Assembly (NCBI GenBank): GCA_003551965.1
Contig: PUOC01000154.1
Location: 1-35,600, forward strand
DNA: 35,600 nucleotides
Reading direction: 5' to 3'
Source of the DNA: Clostridiales bacterium
Lineage (GTDB): Bacteria; Bacillota; Limnochordia; Darwinibacteriales; B1SED10-159
Each line of letters opens with the position of its first letter. The first letter of the stretch is position 1. The notes under the pieces are model-generated. The model worked only from the letters and a program-made list of their open reading frames with translations. It was not told the DNA's origin and searched no databases. Both the position numbers and the translations under genes were made by a program. Shown here piece by piece: positions 1-7,739 of the stretch.

Positions 1-839
1 GCTTCAGCACAGTGGATGTGGGCTTCAATGCGCTGCTGTCCGGTTTGGAGCCCGGCCGTGCCAAACGGGCTGTGCACTGGCTTCATTTTTCCTTCAGTTC
101 CGGCGCTCTCATCGGGCCAATTATCTTGGCGCAACTCTACAATCTTTCGGGGCATTGGGGCACCATGTATTTCTTCGGAGCTGTGCTATTGCTGCTGTTT
201 TCTGTGATTTGGAGCCGGCGTACTCTTCCCCAAGATTGGTTGGACCAGGAACAGGGCAATCGAGAAAGCTTGCAGGATCTGTACCGTTCCCCGTACTTTT
301 GGCTGCTCTTGGCGGCCATGTTCATCTACTGCGGAACGGAGTTTGCCATGGCCGGTTGGCTTGCCACATACCTGGTAACCGATGTAGGTGTGGGGTCGAA
401 CACAGCGGCCCTGGGTGTGTCGCTGTTTTGGGGCGGCCTCACCATTGGACGGGCCCTGGCGGGAAGGATCACGGTCCGCCTGGGCGTCCGTACGTTTCTG
501 CTGACCCTTTTGGCCGGAGCAGCAGCGGCTACCACTGTGTTAGCCTCCGTTGGCCTTCCATGGTTGGTTATGCTGCTCGTGCCGTTTTCCGGCCTGTTTT
601 ATTCGGCCGTATTTCCGTCGATCGTGCTCTTTGGTTCAGCCCTTTTTCCTACGCGTACCGGTGCCGTGTCGGGAGGATTGGTGACGGCGGCTGGCTTGGG
701 CGCCATGGCTGTACCGAGTCTTCTCGGTGTGGTGGGTGAATACTTGTCACTGACCGCGGGCCTGTATCTGCTGGTTGTATGTCTTCTGATGGCGGCGGCC
801 TTGGTGGTTTCGGTGCCTAAACGGTTCCTGGAGTCGTGA
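1..839 (+). CDS. MFS transporter, 5'-truncated
   Basis: This is the C-terminal part of a major facilitator superfamily permease in the cytoplasmic membrane. The frame is open to the window edge, and the GTG at base 12 that begins the tracked ORF lies inside a run (FST-VDVGFNALL) typical of an internal MFS helix, so the true start is upstream. About seven to eight hydrophobic helices are visible, with the central hydrophilic linker (SRRTLPQDWLDQEQ) and a family-like segment (GLTIGRALAGRITVRLG) in the second half. This second half resembles the FucP/sugar-transporter-like branch of MFS, but the substrate cannot be read from the sequence. The downstream gene converges from the minus strand. Confidence 0.85.
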   Translation, partial: FSTVDVGFNALLSGLEPGRAKRAVHWLHFSFSSGALIGPIILAQLYNLSGHWGTMYFFGAVLLLLFSVIWSRRTLPQDWLDQEQGNRESLQDLYRSPYFWLLLAAMFIYCGTEFAMAGWLATYLVTDVGVGSNTAALGVSLFWGGLTIGRALAGRITVRLGVRTFLLTLLAGAAAATTVLASVGLPWLVMLLVPFSGLFYSAVFPSIVLFGSALFPTRTGAVSGGLVTAAGLGAMAVPSLLGVVGEYLSLTAGLYLLVVCLLMAAALVVSVPKRFLES

Positions 840-963
840 TGGCTGCCGCTGGGAAAGAGCAAAACAACGGCGGCGGAGGGAGCAGGGCTTGAAGAAGGGC
901 ATTTGGGTGCTAGTATTGGACTCGTTTGGTGAATAAGCCGGCACTGGCGTCCGCCGTAGGGAG

Positions 964-985
964 GAGAGCCGGACTCTCGTTTTAC
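964..985 (+). terminator. possible weak terminator between convergent genes
   Basis: GAGAG-CCGGA-CTCTC forms a 5-bp stem followed by GTTTTA, in the gap between the MFS gene and the convergent yhfC-like pseudogene. The stem is short and lies about 125 bases after the MFS stop, so support is weak. Confidence 0.3.
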
Positions 986-1008
986 GCGAGGAGCGATCGT
1001 GTGCCGTT

Positions 1009-1758
1009 TTAGCCCCATAGCTTAATCCCCAGCAATCCCGCGGCAGCCAGGGCCGCGAAGATCCCTTGGTAGCTCCAGTGACGTCTGGGATCGGTTTCTT
1101 CTCGGATGTCTTTTTCCAGGTGCAGCCAACCAGCGATGCCGTCAATGAAGGTTTTGCAGAAGAAGGCTAGCCAGAAGAAGACCATGGCGTTTCTTTGGAC
1201 AGCAGCGAATAACAACCAGCAGGACACGCCATGTATAATCACGGTGGAGGCCCGTTAGGTCATAGGTATTAACAAGACCTTTTGTTCGCTGGCATCCATG
1301 GGTCGATCCACTGGTTGTTCTCCATCTGGGGTGTAGACGCCCATACATTGGGCTGCCAAGCTTACCTGTTGAACCAACCGCAGCACGGCGGCTTCGGCAC
1401 CGCCAAAGCCCAAGCCAAAGGCGACAACGGCTCCGGGAGCGGCTTGCGTTAAGGGCGGCCAAAGCAGGATGGCACCGTAGACCAAAGCGCATTCGAAGAG
1501 TCCCGTGATACCACCGATGTAGATCCAAGAAGCCGGTCCGGACCATCGGGAAGGAAGGTTCGTCTCCAGCCAAGCCAATATCCGTTGGTTGGTGGGAAGC
1601 GTTCAAGCCAACTTCAAGGCCGCGGACACAACCCAAGCCAAGGCTCCCCACCACCAATAGAACAAGGTTCCGTCCCAGCGGTGGGTCAAGACGGCGGTTA
1701 TCACGGCAACGGACATCATACCGATGGGCGGAATCCAGCGGAGCGGGTGGATGCTCAT
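1009..1758 (-). pseudogene. YhfC-like intramembrane protease homologue, two in-frame stops
   Basis: Reading the minus strand from the ATG at 1758 to the TAA at 1009-1011 gives one continuous frame of about 249 codons, close to the roughly 250-260 residues usual for the YhfC family. It is interrupted by TGA at 1603-1605 (codon 52) and TAA at 1255-1257 (codon 168), with no frameshift. The ORF track shows only the pieces 1255-1578 and 1009-1242. Family-like features are a hydrophobic N-terminus, GITGLFE, a GLGFGGAEAAVL segment resembling the family's GLGxGGxEA, and a later xRASTVIIHG segment. The TAA sits where I would expect the Glu of an ER motif, so a single GAA-to-TAA change would explain it. 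It is probably dead unless the stops are read through or are sequencing errors. The family assignment is from memory of motifs. Confidence 0.65.
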
Positions 1759-2141
1759 TGGCGGTGCCTGCCGGCAACCAATCTGTAACAGGCCGATGTG
1801 CGACGGTCATAGAGTTCAACGGGAGAGCAGCCTTTCCCTCCAGAATGTTCCATTGCCTGTGTAACAGCACAAGCCACAGAGCGCCGCATCGCACCTACAC
1901 GAACATATGGTGCGGAAGGTTCCCGCTCTGCTGTGGTTTTGGGGCGCCCGAGACATAATTGCTACTGCACCGGAACGATTGGACGGCAGATTCGATTCCT
2001 ATACGGCGCAGGGATCCGGACGCGGGCCTCGAAGGGGTCCTGGGAGCGAATATGCACTGGCGACGGTACCGGATGGCACATGGCTCACCAGCGTTCTTTC
2101 ACTGTGTTTTAGAAAGAGAACGTGTCGACACGGAGGTGGCG
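1759..2141. other. gene-free divergent intergenic region
   Basis: This stretch of 383 bases lies between the divergent yhfC-like pseudogene and the membrane protein gene. The tracked ORFs here have no recognisable protein character. A weak promoter-like pair TTGGAC (1979-1984) and TATACG (2000-2005), with a short 15-base spacer, could serve the membrane protein gene. I see no RNA gene or repeat. Confidence 0.4.
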
Positions 2142-2954
2142 ATGGTGACAAAGGGCTGGAGAACGCATCCACTGGCGGTGGTTCTGGCTGCAGTATCGAT
2201 GGTGTACGTTGTTGGCAGTTGGACCGCAAGCTTTCTCATCGATTTTCGCAATGTGGCGCAACTGCGGGATGCAGTGTTTGTATCGCACTTCGAGCCGCCT
2301 TTTTTGTGGGTGCACCTTTTTACGGAGGGTTCGCCGGTGGAAATACTGCAGTGGTTTAGTCTGGGTATGGCGCTCGTATTCGCCTCCGTCAGTCTTGGCC
2401 GGCTACAGCCGCAGGGACGACGACGGACAGCCATCACGTTCCTTGTCGTGGGTCTGTTAGTGATGGTTTTGGAAGATGCCGGGAATTTGCGGCATCAAGT
2501 GACCCATTATTACTGGCTTTTTGTGGAGGCCGGGGCCGACCACTACGGATGGCTGCGCAGCATGACGCGCTCCGTGCTGGAAGTGGCGGTGTACGCCGTT
2601 GTGGGGGTTGTGATGACGCTGGGCTGTGGGCTGATGGTGAAGGACAAAGCCGTTCCTGTGCCCGTTCGGGGCTTTCTGGCCGCCGGATATGTAGTGTACT
2701 TTGTTGCGGCATTGTTCTCGGCTACTCGGAACGTGGGGGCATGGTATATCCACGTCGGCAATGACCTTTTGGGTCGCTTGACGGGGTCGCCGCAGTGGGT
2801 GGCTTCGGTGGATCCCATGTTGGGTGGCAAAGAGCTGGGGTTTTGGTTTATGGACTATGCGGTAGAAGAGCCCTTGGAGCTTATCGGCGCCACCCTGCTG
2901 TGTTTGGCCATGGGTTCCTTGGTCCGCTGGACTCCAAAGGCCAACGACAGGTGA
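2142..2954 (+). CDS. polytopic membrane protein of unknown function
   Basis: I do not recognise this 270-residue protein. The tracked ORF starts at 1959, but its first 61 residues look non-coding, while the ATG at 2142 is preceded by GGAGG with a 5-base gap and opens directly into a membrane segment (HPLAVVLAAVSMVYVV). Roughly six transmembrane helices are visible, with charged conserved-looking positions buried near them: LEDAGNLRHQ after the third helix and YAVEEPLELIG before the last. Such acidic and His residues within or next to helices suggest a metal, cofactor or proton role, but that is inference. It stands alone: the pseudogene upstream is divergent, and about 470 bases without a gene follow. 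Confidence 0.75.
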   Translation: MVTKGWRTHPLAVVLAAVSMVYVVGSWTASFLIDFRNVAQLRDAVFVSHFEPPFLWVHLFTEGSPVEILQWFSLGMALVFASVSLGRLQPQGRRRTAITFLVVGLLVMVLEDAGNLRHQVTHYYWLFVEAGADHYGWLRSMTRSVLEVAVYAVVGVVMTLGCGLMVKDKAVPVPVRGFLAAGYVVYFVAALFSATRNVGAWYIHVGNDLLGRLTGSPQWVASVDPMLGGKELGFWFMDYAVEEPLELIGATLLCLAMGSLVRWTPKANDR

Positions 2955-3424
2955 TCTGTACCCGTATCCCGGGACAGCCTGATCCCGCGCCGTATCTATG
3001 TTATGTGAACATAGTTTGGGTGATGCCGTTAGCGGACAGCGATTTCGTCAGCTGGCCATCCCATGAAACCCAATGGCTATGTGAAAGTGCATGAATGCTA
3101 AAAGTGGCGCTGTCCTAATGCCTCCGGCAACAGCAATTCGTGTGCGCAACCGTGTTCCCAGGCGAAGTATGGCAGGACCTTTCACTCTGAGAGGCGATTT
3201 CAAAGCGGGGACTTCCCGCGGCTCTTGGCTGAAGTTCCCTTGGATTGGATAGCTGCCGGCGGGCAAAGGGTTAAGAATATCATAGGATAATTTTGATTGA
3301 ATTGAAAATAAAATTCACTTCTTTTAGATTACAGAACATTAGACTGAACCATAGAAAGACCGCAGAGACGGAACTCTGCGGCCCGGACGCCGGATAACCG
3401 GCCAAGGCTTGTTGCGGCACGGGG
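2955..3424. other. gene-free region with AT-rich patch
   Basis: There are 470 bases between the membrane protein gene and the end of the minus-strand LiaF-like gene. Bases about 3265-3358 are strikingly AT-rich compared with the rest of the window. The tracked 3048-3266 ORF has no protein-like features. Apart from the hairpin at 3360-3381, which belongs to the minus-strand gene, I see no RNA gene, tandem repeat or transposon end here. A decayed gene or mobile remnant is possible. Confidence 0.4.
3360..3381 (-). terminator. hairpin terminator after LiaF-like gene
   Basis: On the minus strand, CCGCAGAG-TTCCGT-CTCTGCGG forms a perfect 8-bp stem with a 6-base loop, followed by the T-rich TCTTTCT. 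It lies about 45 bases after the stop of the LiaF-like gene. Confidence 0.6.
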
Positions 3425-3907
3425 TTATACCAATAGACCCAACAGCCAGACAATCAAGATGATAGGGGCGGCCAAAATGGCCAGGGGAATCAGAAGGGCC
3501 AAGAAGGGAATGCCTAAGGCAATGATGGCCGCCACCGCGACCACGGCAAAGACGACAATTAAAATCGGTCCGACAATCCCGAACAAAACCAGTCCTGTTA
3601 TAATAAGTCCTATCACGGCCCCGAATATGCCCGCCATTGTTTTCACCACCGGATCATCGATTTCGTATTCTTTTTCTCCCACATGGACACGCATAGTAAA
3701 ATCATCCTGGCCGCTGATCCAGTCGACACGCATATCGCGATCCCGGAGATAAACCAGCAGGTATATGCCGGCTGCAATCAGCAATAGCGGCCAGATGACG
3801 GGCATTGCACGGTACCAAACCGCAGGAAGAAGTCCTAGGTTCTGCAGTAGGAAAATGACGCCTATGCCGATAATGAGAATATAGAGCCATTGATTGTGCT
3901 GCCGCAT
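3425..3907 (-). CDS. LiaF/LiaI-type transmembrane-domain protein
   Basis: This 160-residue membrane protein begins with a short segment (NQWLYILIIGIGVIFLLQNL) characteristic of the LiaI/LiaF-like TM1 region (DUF5668). A second helix pair, a charged middle (residues about 55-85, with DRDMRVDW and VGEKEYEIDD) and a very hydrophobic C-terminal half made of Ile, Val, Ala and Leu follow. LiaF-type proteins act in cell-envelope stress control with two-component systems, but no kinase or regulator is adjacent, so a signalling role is not established. The tracked ORF starts at 4066; the ATG at 3907 is preferred because the upstream extension is non-hydrophobic and runs into the divergent SDR gene. 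Its upstream region carries inverted repeats that could be operators. Confidence 0.75.
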   Translation of the reverse strand: MRQHNQWLYILIIGIGVIFLLQNLGLLPAVWYRAMPVIWPLLLIAAGIYLLVYLRDRDMRVDWISGQDDFTMRVHVGEKEYEIDDPVVKTMAGIFGAVIGLIITGLVLFGIVGPILIVVFAVVAVAAIIALGIPFLALLIPLAILAAPIILIVWLLGLLV

Positions 3908-3924
3908 GGCCGTCTCACCCTTTC

Positions 3925-3940
3925 TGGAACTGTAATTCCA
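3925..3940. repeat. inverted repeat upstream of LiaF-like gene
   Basis: TGGAA-CTGTAA-TTCCA is a perfect 5-bp inverted repeat located between a minus-strand -10-like TACAAT (reading from about 3946) and the LiaF-like start. It lies close to the expected transcription start and could be an operator. Confidence 0.4.
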
Positions 3941-3955
3941 TTGTAGCAGTCCCAT

Positions 3956-3975
3956 GGGCGGGCATACACCCGCCC
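3956..3975. repeat. GC-rich inverted repeat in divergent promoter region
   Basis: GGGCGGG-N6-CCCGCCC is a perfect 7-bp inverted repeat between the divergent LiaF-like and SDR genes. It would overlap the -35 region of the minus-strand promoter if TACAAT near 3941-3946 is the -10. It could be an operator or a barrier to transcription. Confidence 0.45.
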
Positions 3976-4054
3976 TGGAAGGAATCATGGATCCGTCTTG
4001 AGGCGGAGCCGGACGTACAATCGGGCCCGAAAAATCACAGTGAGGTGATACACC

Positions 4055-4882
4055 GTGGATGTACAAGGTAAGGTTGCGCTGGTGACCGGTGCCGGAACGG
4101 GTATCGGCCGCCGCATGGCCGTGGAGCTTGCCAAGGCTGGGGCCGCGGTCGTCTGCGGCGGCCGCAGGCAGTCGTTTTTAGAGGCAACTGTCGAGGAGAT
4201 CCAAGGGTGCGGCGGGCAGGGCATGCCCGTGTCGGTGGATGTCAGGGATGCAGAAAGTGTCAGGGAGATGGTCGACGCCGCTTTGAAACGGTTCGGGCCC
4301 ATCGATATTCTGGTGAACAATGCTGGGCGCCATGGCGGGATTGGGCCCCTGTGGGAGCAGGATCCGGTGGATTGGTGGACTGATCTCGAGGTGAACCTGC
4401 TCGGTACTATGCTCTGCTGCCGGGCGGTCATTCCGGCGATGGCCGCGCAGGGGGAAGGGTTCATTCTCAATATCAGCGGCGGGGGCGCCGTGGATCCCCG
4501 TCCCTTTGGTTCATCCTACGGATGTTCCAAGGCGGCGGTTCTGCGCTTGACAGATTCCTTGGCCGAGGAGCTGCAGCAGGCGGGCCATGGCAGTGTCGTA
4601 GCCTTGGCCTTTAACCCCGGCCTGACCAGAACTTCCATGACGGAGGCCATCGGTGACAGTGCCGAAGCGGCACGCTGGATGCCCTTCTTTCCGCGCATGA
4701 TGGAAGAGGGTAGGGCCAGGCAGCCGCAAGAGGTGGCCAAAACGGCTGTCATGATCATCCGCGGCGCCGGCTCGGCACTGGCCGGACGGATGCTGCACAT
4801 GGATGACGCCATCGCCGACATTATTTCGGGTCAAGAGGCGCTGGCCGGTACCGATCACTACTTCCTGAAGCGTATGCCCTAG
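4055..4882 (+). CDS. SDR-family NAD(P)-dependent oxidoreductase
   Basis: This is a cytoplasmic short-chain dehydrogenase/reductase of 275 residues, the usual length of the classical family. The Rossmann nucleotide motif TGAGTGIG is at residues 11-18, LVNNAG near 86-91, the catalytic Ser in NISGGG at about 141, and the YGCSK motif at 155-159 supplies the Tyr and Lys. The substrate is unknown; the C-terminal part (PGLTRTSM and later) is typical of many SDRs with broad alcohol or ketone substrates. Translation starts at GTG 4055, with GAGGTGAT six bases upstream. The gene is divergent from the LiaF-like gene and converges on the RNA methyltransferase gene. Confidence 0.9.
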   Translation: MDVQGKVALVTGAGTGIGRRMAVELAKAGAAVVCGGRRQSFLEATVEEIQGCGGQGMPVSVDVRDAESVREMVDAALKRFGPIDILVNNAGRHGGIGPLWEQDPVDWWTDLEVNLLGTMLCCRAVIPAMAAQGEGFILNISGGGAVDPRPFGSSYGCSKAAVLRLTDSLAEELQQAGHGSVVALAFNPGLTRTSMTEAIGDSAEAARWMPFFPRMMEEGRARQPQEVAKTAVMIIRGAGSALAGRMLHMDDAIADIISGQEALAGTDHYFLKRMP

Positions 4883-4917
4883 GGCATTTGGCACGGCCTC
4901 GGCGCGGTGTCAGAGGC

Positions 4918-4931
4918 ACCCGCCCGCGGGT
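4918..4931. terminator. possible hairpin between convergent genes
   Basis: ACCCGC-CC-GCGGGT is a short perfect inverted repeat in the 63-base gap between the convergent SDR and methyltransferase genes. The 2-base loop is tight and there is no T-run, so support is weak. Confidence 0.25.
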
Positions 4932-4945
4932 TGCGAGCACCTTGG

Positions 4946-6049
4946 TCAGTGGGAAGCCTCCTTCTTGATTACCATCGCCTGGGCCCAGGACCCCAAAACT
5001 TTCATCTTAAGGCGGTCTTCCCCCGCGAGCCCCAGTTGTTCGCAGGCCCGGGAGAGGGCGCTCGCTTCCGCCGTCAAGAGGACCATCGTTCCGGAGGCCG
5101 TTACTACTCGGTCGAATTCGGTAAGCAGCTGCCGGTACAGCCGCTCGTTAGGCCGCTGCCCCTGGAGATTGTACTGCTTTCCCCAGGGAAGGTTGGCGAC
5201 TAGCGTGTCAATGCAGCCTGCATCCAAGTCAAGGCGCCGGGCATCGCATTGGCGTATGGTGACATTGTCCCGTTTTTCCCTGCGCAGACAGGCCTCCACT
5301 GCTCTCTGCGTCACCCGCACGGCCTCCTGATCCAGGTCACAGCCATAGAGGTGCGAGAAGGGGCCGTACCCAATGCGCTCGGCCACGATGGTGCCCGAAC
5401 CGCACATGGGATCCAGGAAGACATCGCCGGGGCCGGTGTGACTGAGGGCAACCAGCGCCGCAGCCAGTGTGGGCCGCAGAGAGCCCGAGCGTTCCTCGGA
5501 GCGGTAACTGCGCTGGCGGAAGCTGTTGTCTGTCAAGCGCAGGCAGGTGGTGAGGGTGTCATCCTTGAGGAAACCCCAGACCTCAATATCAGCGGGATCC
5601 CGGGGTTTCCAGCGCCGAAAGGCTCCCAGTTTATCTGCGATGGCTGCGGCCGCTTGCTTACGGTGGAGCGCATGATCGCGGTCCTGTTTGACAAACACGG
5701 CAAAGCCGATGTTTTTATTGGGTTTGGCCCCGGGAAAAAGTTCGTTTTTCAGGTGCAGCCCGGCAAAGAGCTGCTCTTGATTCCACCATTTCCCTTTCCT
5801 CTGCAGATCTTTCTCTGCAGCTGCCGGTGCTTTCTCTGCCACGGGAAAGAAAAGGTCTTCCACCGTGCGCAGCCCCAGCAGCTTTGGCACGGCAGCTCTT
5901 TCTATGTCCACAAGGATTAAATCGTGGTTCCGCAGGGTGATGCTATCGCGGACGTGAAACGAAATGCCGCGCTGGCTGAGTTCTTCTAGTGAGGCCCTTT
6001 GGAGGCCGGCAAAACACAAAAGACCGATCCGCTGCTGTGATGGGTTCAT
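4946..6049 (-). CDS. THUMP-domain class I RNA methyltransferase (TrmN/RlmL-like)
   Basis: This 367-residue SAM-dependent methyltransferase probably makes N2-methylguanosine in tRNA or rRNA. The N-terminal half (about 1-175) looks like a ferredoxin-like plus THUMP RNA-binding region (LRTVEDLFFPV; GFAVFVKQDRDHALHRKQ). The Rossmann half follows, with LDPMCGSGT near residue 215 for SAM binding and the catalytic NLPWG near 285, the N-x-P-W/Y form used for exocyclic amino groups. The THUMP plus NLPWG arrangement fits the TrmN/Trm14 or RlmL-like (UPF0020) families; the exact target base is not decidable here. I chose ATG 6049 (MNPSQQR), preceded by AAGGGG, over the tracked 6175 start, whose extension overlaps the divergent promoter. 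It is a single gene on the minus strand. Confidence 0.85.
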   Translation of the reverse strand: MNPSQQRIGLLCFAGLQRASLEELSQRGISFHVRDSITLRNHDLILVDIERAAVPKLLGLRTVEDLFFPVAEKAPAAAEKDLQRKGKWWNQEQLFAGLHLKNELFPGAKPNKNIGFAVFVKQDRDHALHRKQAAAAIADKLGAFRRWKPRDPADIEVWGFLKDDTLTTCLRLTDNSFRQRSYRSEERSGSLRPTLAAALVALSHTGPGDVFLDPMCGSGTIVAERIGYGPFSHLYGCDLDQEAVRVTQRAVEACLRREKRDNVTIRQCDARRLDLDAGCIDTLVANLPWGKQYNLQGQRPNERLYRQLLTEFDRVVTASGTMVLLTAEASALSRACEQLGLAGEDRLKMKVLGSWAQAMVIKKEASH

Positions 6050-6154
6050 GACAAGTCCCCTTCCATACTGTGCACTGTTTTCGTCACGGCCGGCCATATC
6101 CCTGCCCGCCGCTTGCCCTGCCCCACACTGCCTGTCTTTGACGGCTGCGTGGTC

Positions 6155-6184
6155 TTGACAATCCTCGAAGCGCACGGGTATAGT
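6155..6184 (+). promoter_or_regulatory. sigma-A-type promoter for flavodoxin-tetR operon
   Basis: A perfect -35 TTGACA (6155-6160) and -10 TATAGT (6179-6184) are separated by 18 bases, about 30 bases before the flavodoxin start. The downstream TetR regulator may act here, but no clear palindrome was seen. Confidence 0.75.
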
Positions 6185-6215
6185 GAAGTTATGACCAGAA
6201 ACGCTGGGAGGATGG

Positions 6216-6722
6216 ATGTCCGTGAAGACGTTAATAGCCTACGGTACCCGATACGGAGCGGCCGCAGAATGCGCCGCTGCGCTCAAAGAGCGGCTGCCGG
6301 GTGATGTGGATGTGATTCATTTGGCAGAGGGAAGTGCGGAAGCGTCGGAGTATGACCAGGTTATCGTGGGCGGGTCGATCTACATGGGCCAAATCCAATC
6401 CCATGTCAAGAAATTCGTTCAAGGACAGCAGGAAGCACTGCTCTCCCGTCCTTTGGGTTTGTTTCTCTGCTGCGGCCGAACGGATGCATTCGCCGAACAG
6501 TTCCAGAATGCGTTCCCGGAGTCAATGCGGCAGCATGCCCGGCGAGCGGAATGTTTCGGCTATGCCTATTCCCTGGAACGTATGAAGTTCCTGGATCGCT
6601 GGATCTTAAAAGTGGTGGCCAAGGTGGCAAGAAGCGAGCGCAGCCTGGATTTCGGCGCCATAGGCTCCATGGCTGCTCAGTTCTCGTCACAGGGGGGAGG
6701 AACCCATGACAGCACAGCTTGA
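6216..6722 (+). CDS. flavodoxin-domain protein (HemG-like)
   Basis: This 168-residue protein is a flavodoxin-like FMN protein. It opens with the FMN-phosphate loop region TLIAYGTRYGAAAE, followed by DQVIVGGSIYMGQIQSHVKKF, a pattern shared with the flavodoxin-type protoporphyrinogen oxidase/menaquinone-dependent HemG group. It could be a quinone-linked oxidoreductase or a simple electron carrier; no haem gene is nearby, so the protoporphyrinogen role is not supported. The ATG at 6216 follows GGGAGGATGG. The 3' end overlaps the tetR gene by 17 bases, so the two are translationally coupled and probably co-regulated. Confidence 0.8.
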   Translation: MSVKTLIAYGTRYGAAAECAAALKERLPGDVDVIHLAEGSAEASEYDQVIVGGSIYMGQIQSHVKKFVQGQQEALLSRPLGLFLCCGRTDAFAEQFQNAFPESMRQHARRAECFGYAYSLERMKFLDRWILKVVAKVARSERSLDFGAIGSMAAQFSSQGGGTHDSTA

Positions 6723-7320
6723 CCGCGGGCAGATAAGGGAACAGTTTATTGCCAGCGCCAAGCGGATTATGGACAATAGAGGGCCGCAGGCGGTCAGCGT
6801 GCGCTCTGTGGCCAAAGAGGCGGGGTACTCCTATGCTACGATTTATAACTATTTCGCCGATATCTACCATCTTTTGTGGCATGTCAGTCTGCAGTACCGC
6901 CAGGAAATAGCGGCTTACATGCAGGACTGGGAGCGGCATCTCAAGGCCGAATATGATGGCCCTGCCCTGATAGGAGAGCTCTTTGCCGTCTACGCCGATT
7001 ACTTTCTGCGGCATCCCGCCGTATTTCAGTTCCTTTTTCTGTGTTCCATCGCACAGTCTCCGGAGGAGCAGCGTCCGCAGACGACGCGTCCATCGCTTTT
7101 GCAGCAGCTGACGAGACTCTTGGATGACTGTGCCGAAAAGGGCTATGTGCCGAAAACAGACGTGGAGATGATGGCCAGCTGTTTGGACAATATGCTGCAG
7201 GGCATCCTTACGTCGTATTTTGCCAACAGCCATGTCATGGATGCTAAACATCTTTTCCAACAGGTGCGGAGCCATACCGCGTACCTGTTCCGAAAAACGG
7301 CTTCGCAAGGAGTCTTATGA
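6706..7320 (+). CDS. TetR/AcrR-family transcriptional regulator
   Basis: This 204-residue protein has the TetR layout: an N-terminal helix-turn-helix at about residues 9-55 (VSVRSVAKEAGYSYATIYNYF is the recognition core), then an all-helical ligand and dimer domain. It is a DNA-binding repressor, probably of its own operon with the flavodoxin gene, because the two genes overlap by 17 bases and share the promoter at 6155-6184. The ATG at 6706 lies inside the flavodoxin gene and is preceded by GGGGGGAGG. The inducer is unknown. Confidence 0.88.
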   Translation: MTAQLDRGQIREQFIASAKRIMDNRGPQAVSVRSVAKEAGYSYATIYNYFADIYHLLWHVSLQYRQEIAAYMQDWERHLKAEYDGPALIGELFAVYADYFLRHPAVFQFLFLCSIAQSPEEQRPQTTRPSLLQQLTRLLDDCAEKGYVPKTDVEMMASCLDNMLQGILTSYFANSHVMDAKHLFQQVRSHTAYLFRKTASQGVL

Positions 7321-7444
7321 TGGCGCCTGCGGACCTGCCCACTGTTTGACGGACCGGAGAACCGTTCTGTGCGGGCCGCGTCCGGGGTTTTCTACTTGTT
7401 GTTGCCTTGGGCGGCAGGGGTCTTTGGTTTGCGGGCGAAACGGC

Positions 7445-7482
7445 CGACGCGGACGGGTGTATAAAACGCCCTGTCCGCGTCG
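7445..7482. terminator. strong bidirectional hairpin
   Basis: CGACGCGGAC and GTCCGCGTCG form a perfect 10-bp outer stem that can continue inward through GGG and CCC around a TATAAAA loop. It sits between the convergent tetR gene and the last gene of the ECF sigma operon, so it can end transcription from both sides, although the T-run is poor. Confidence 0.6.
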
Positions 7483-7493
7483 TTCTATCGCTG

Positions 7494-7739
7494 CTACTGC
7501 TTGGTTTTGTGCCGCCGTTTGGTCAGATGAACACCGCCGGCGGTCCAGTTTTTGCCTATTTCCCTATAGGTCTGGGCCAACTCCCGGGCGTGGCCTGGTT
7601 TGATACCGCTCTGCCGCAGCTCTCGGTAGAAGGCCCTTTGGCCGCTTCTGCCGAGAAAGCGCAGTTTGGCCAGTTCGGAGCCAACGCGCAGGGCAGCCCG
7701 GGATGACTGATGGATGATCCGCCATCCTGTGTGCAGCAT
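7494..7739 (-). CDS. small basic protein, last gene of ECF sigma operon
   Basis: This 81-residue protein is rich in Arg and Lys, with no membrane segment or signal peptide. I do not recognise a named family. Its middle, RAFYRELRQSGIKPGHARELAQTY, closely matches a segment of the gene just upstream (GAFYKELLANDMDPEEAVALTKAY), so the two small proteins appear related. Its ATG overlaps the upstream stop as TAATG (7737-7741), which implies translational coupling. The family and its function are unknown; a role linked to the sigma factor is inferred only from the operon. Confidence 0.7.
   Translation of the reverse strand: MLHTGWRIIHQSSRAALRVGSELAKLRFLGRSGQRAFYRELRQSGIKPGHARELAQTYREIGKNWTAGGVHLTKRRHKTKQ

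Noticed and set aside
1142-1894. 250-residue minus-strand ORF
   Set aside because: It is in another frame than the YhfC-like reading and is rich in Arg, Cys and His without hydrophobic patterning, so the broken frame is the real gene.
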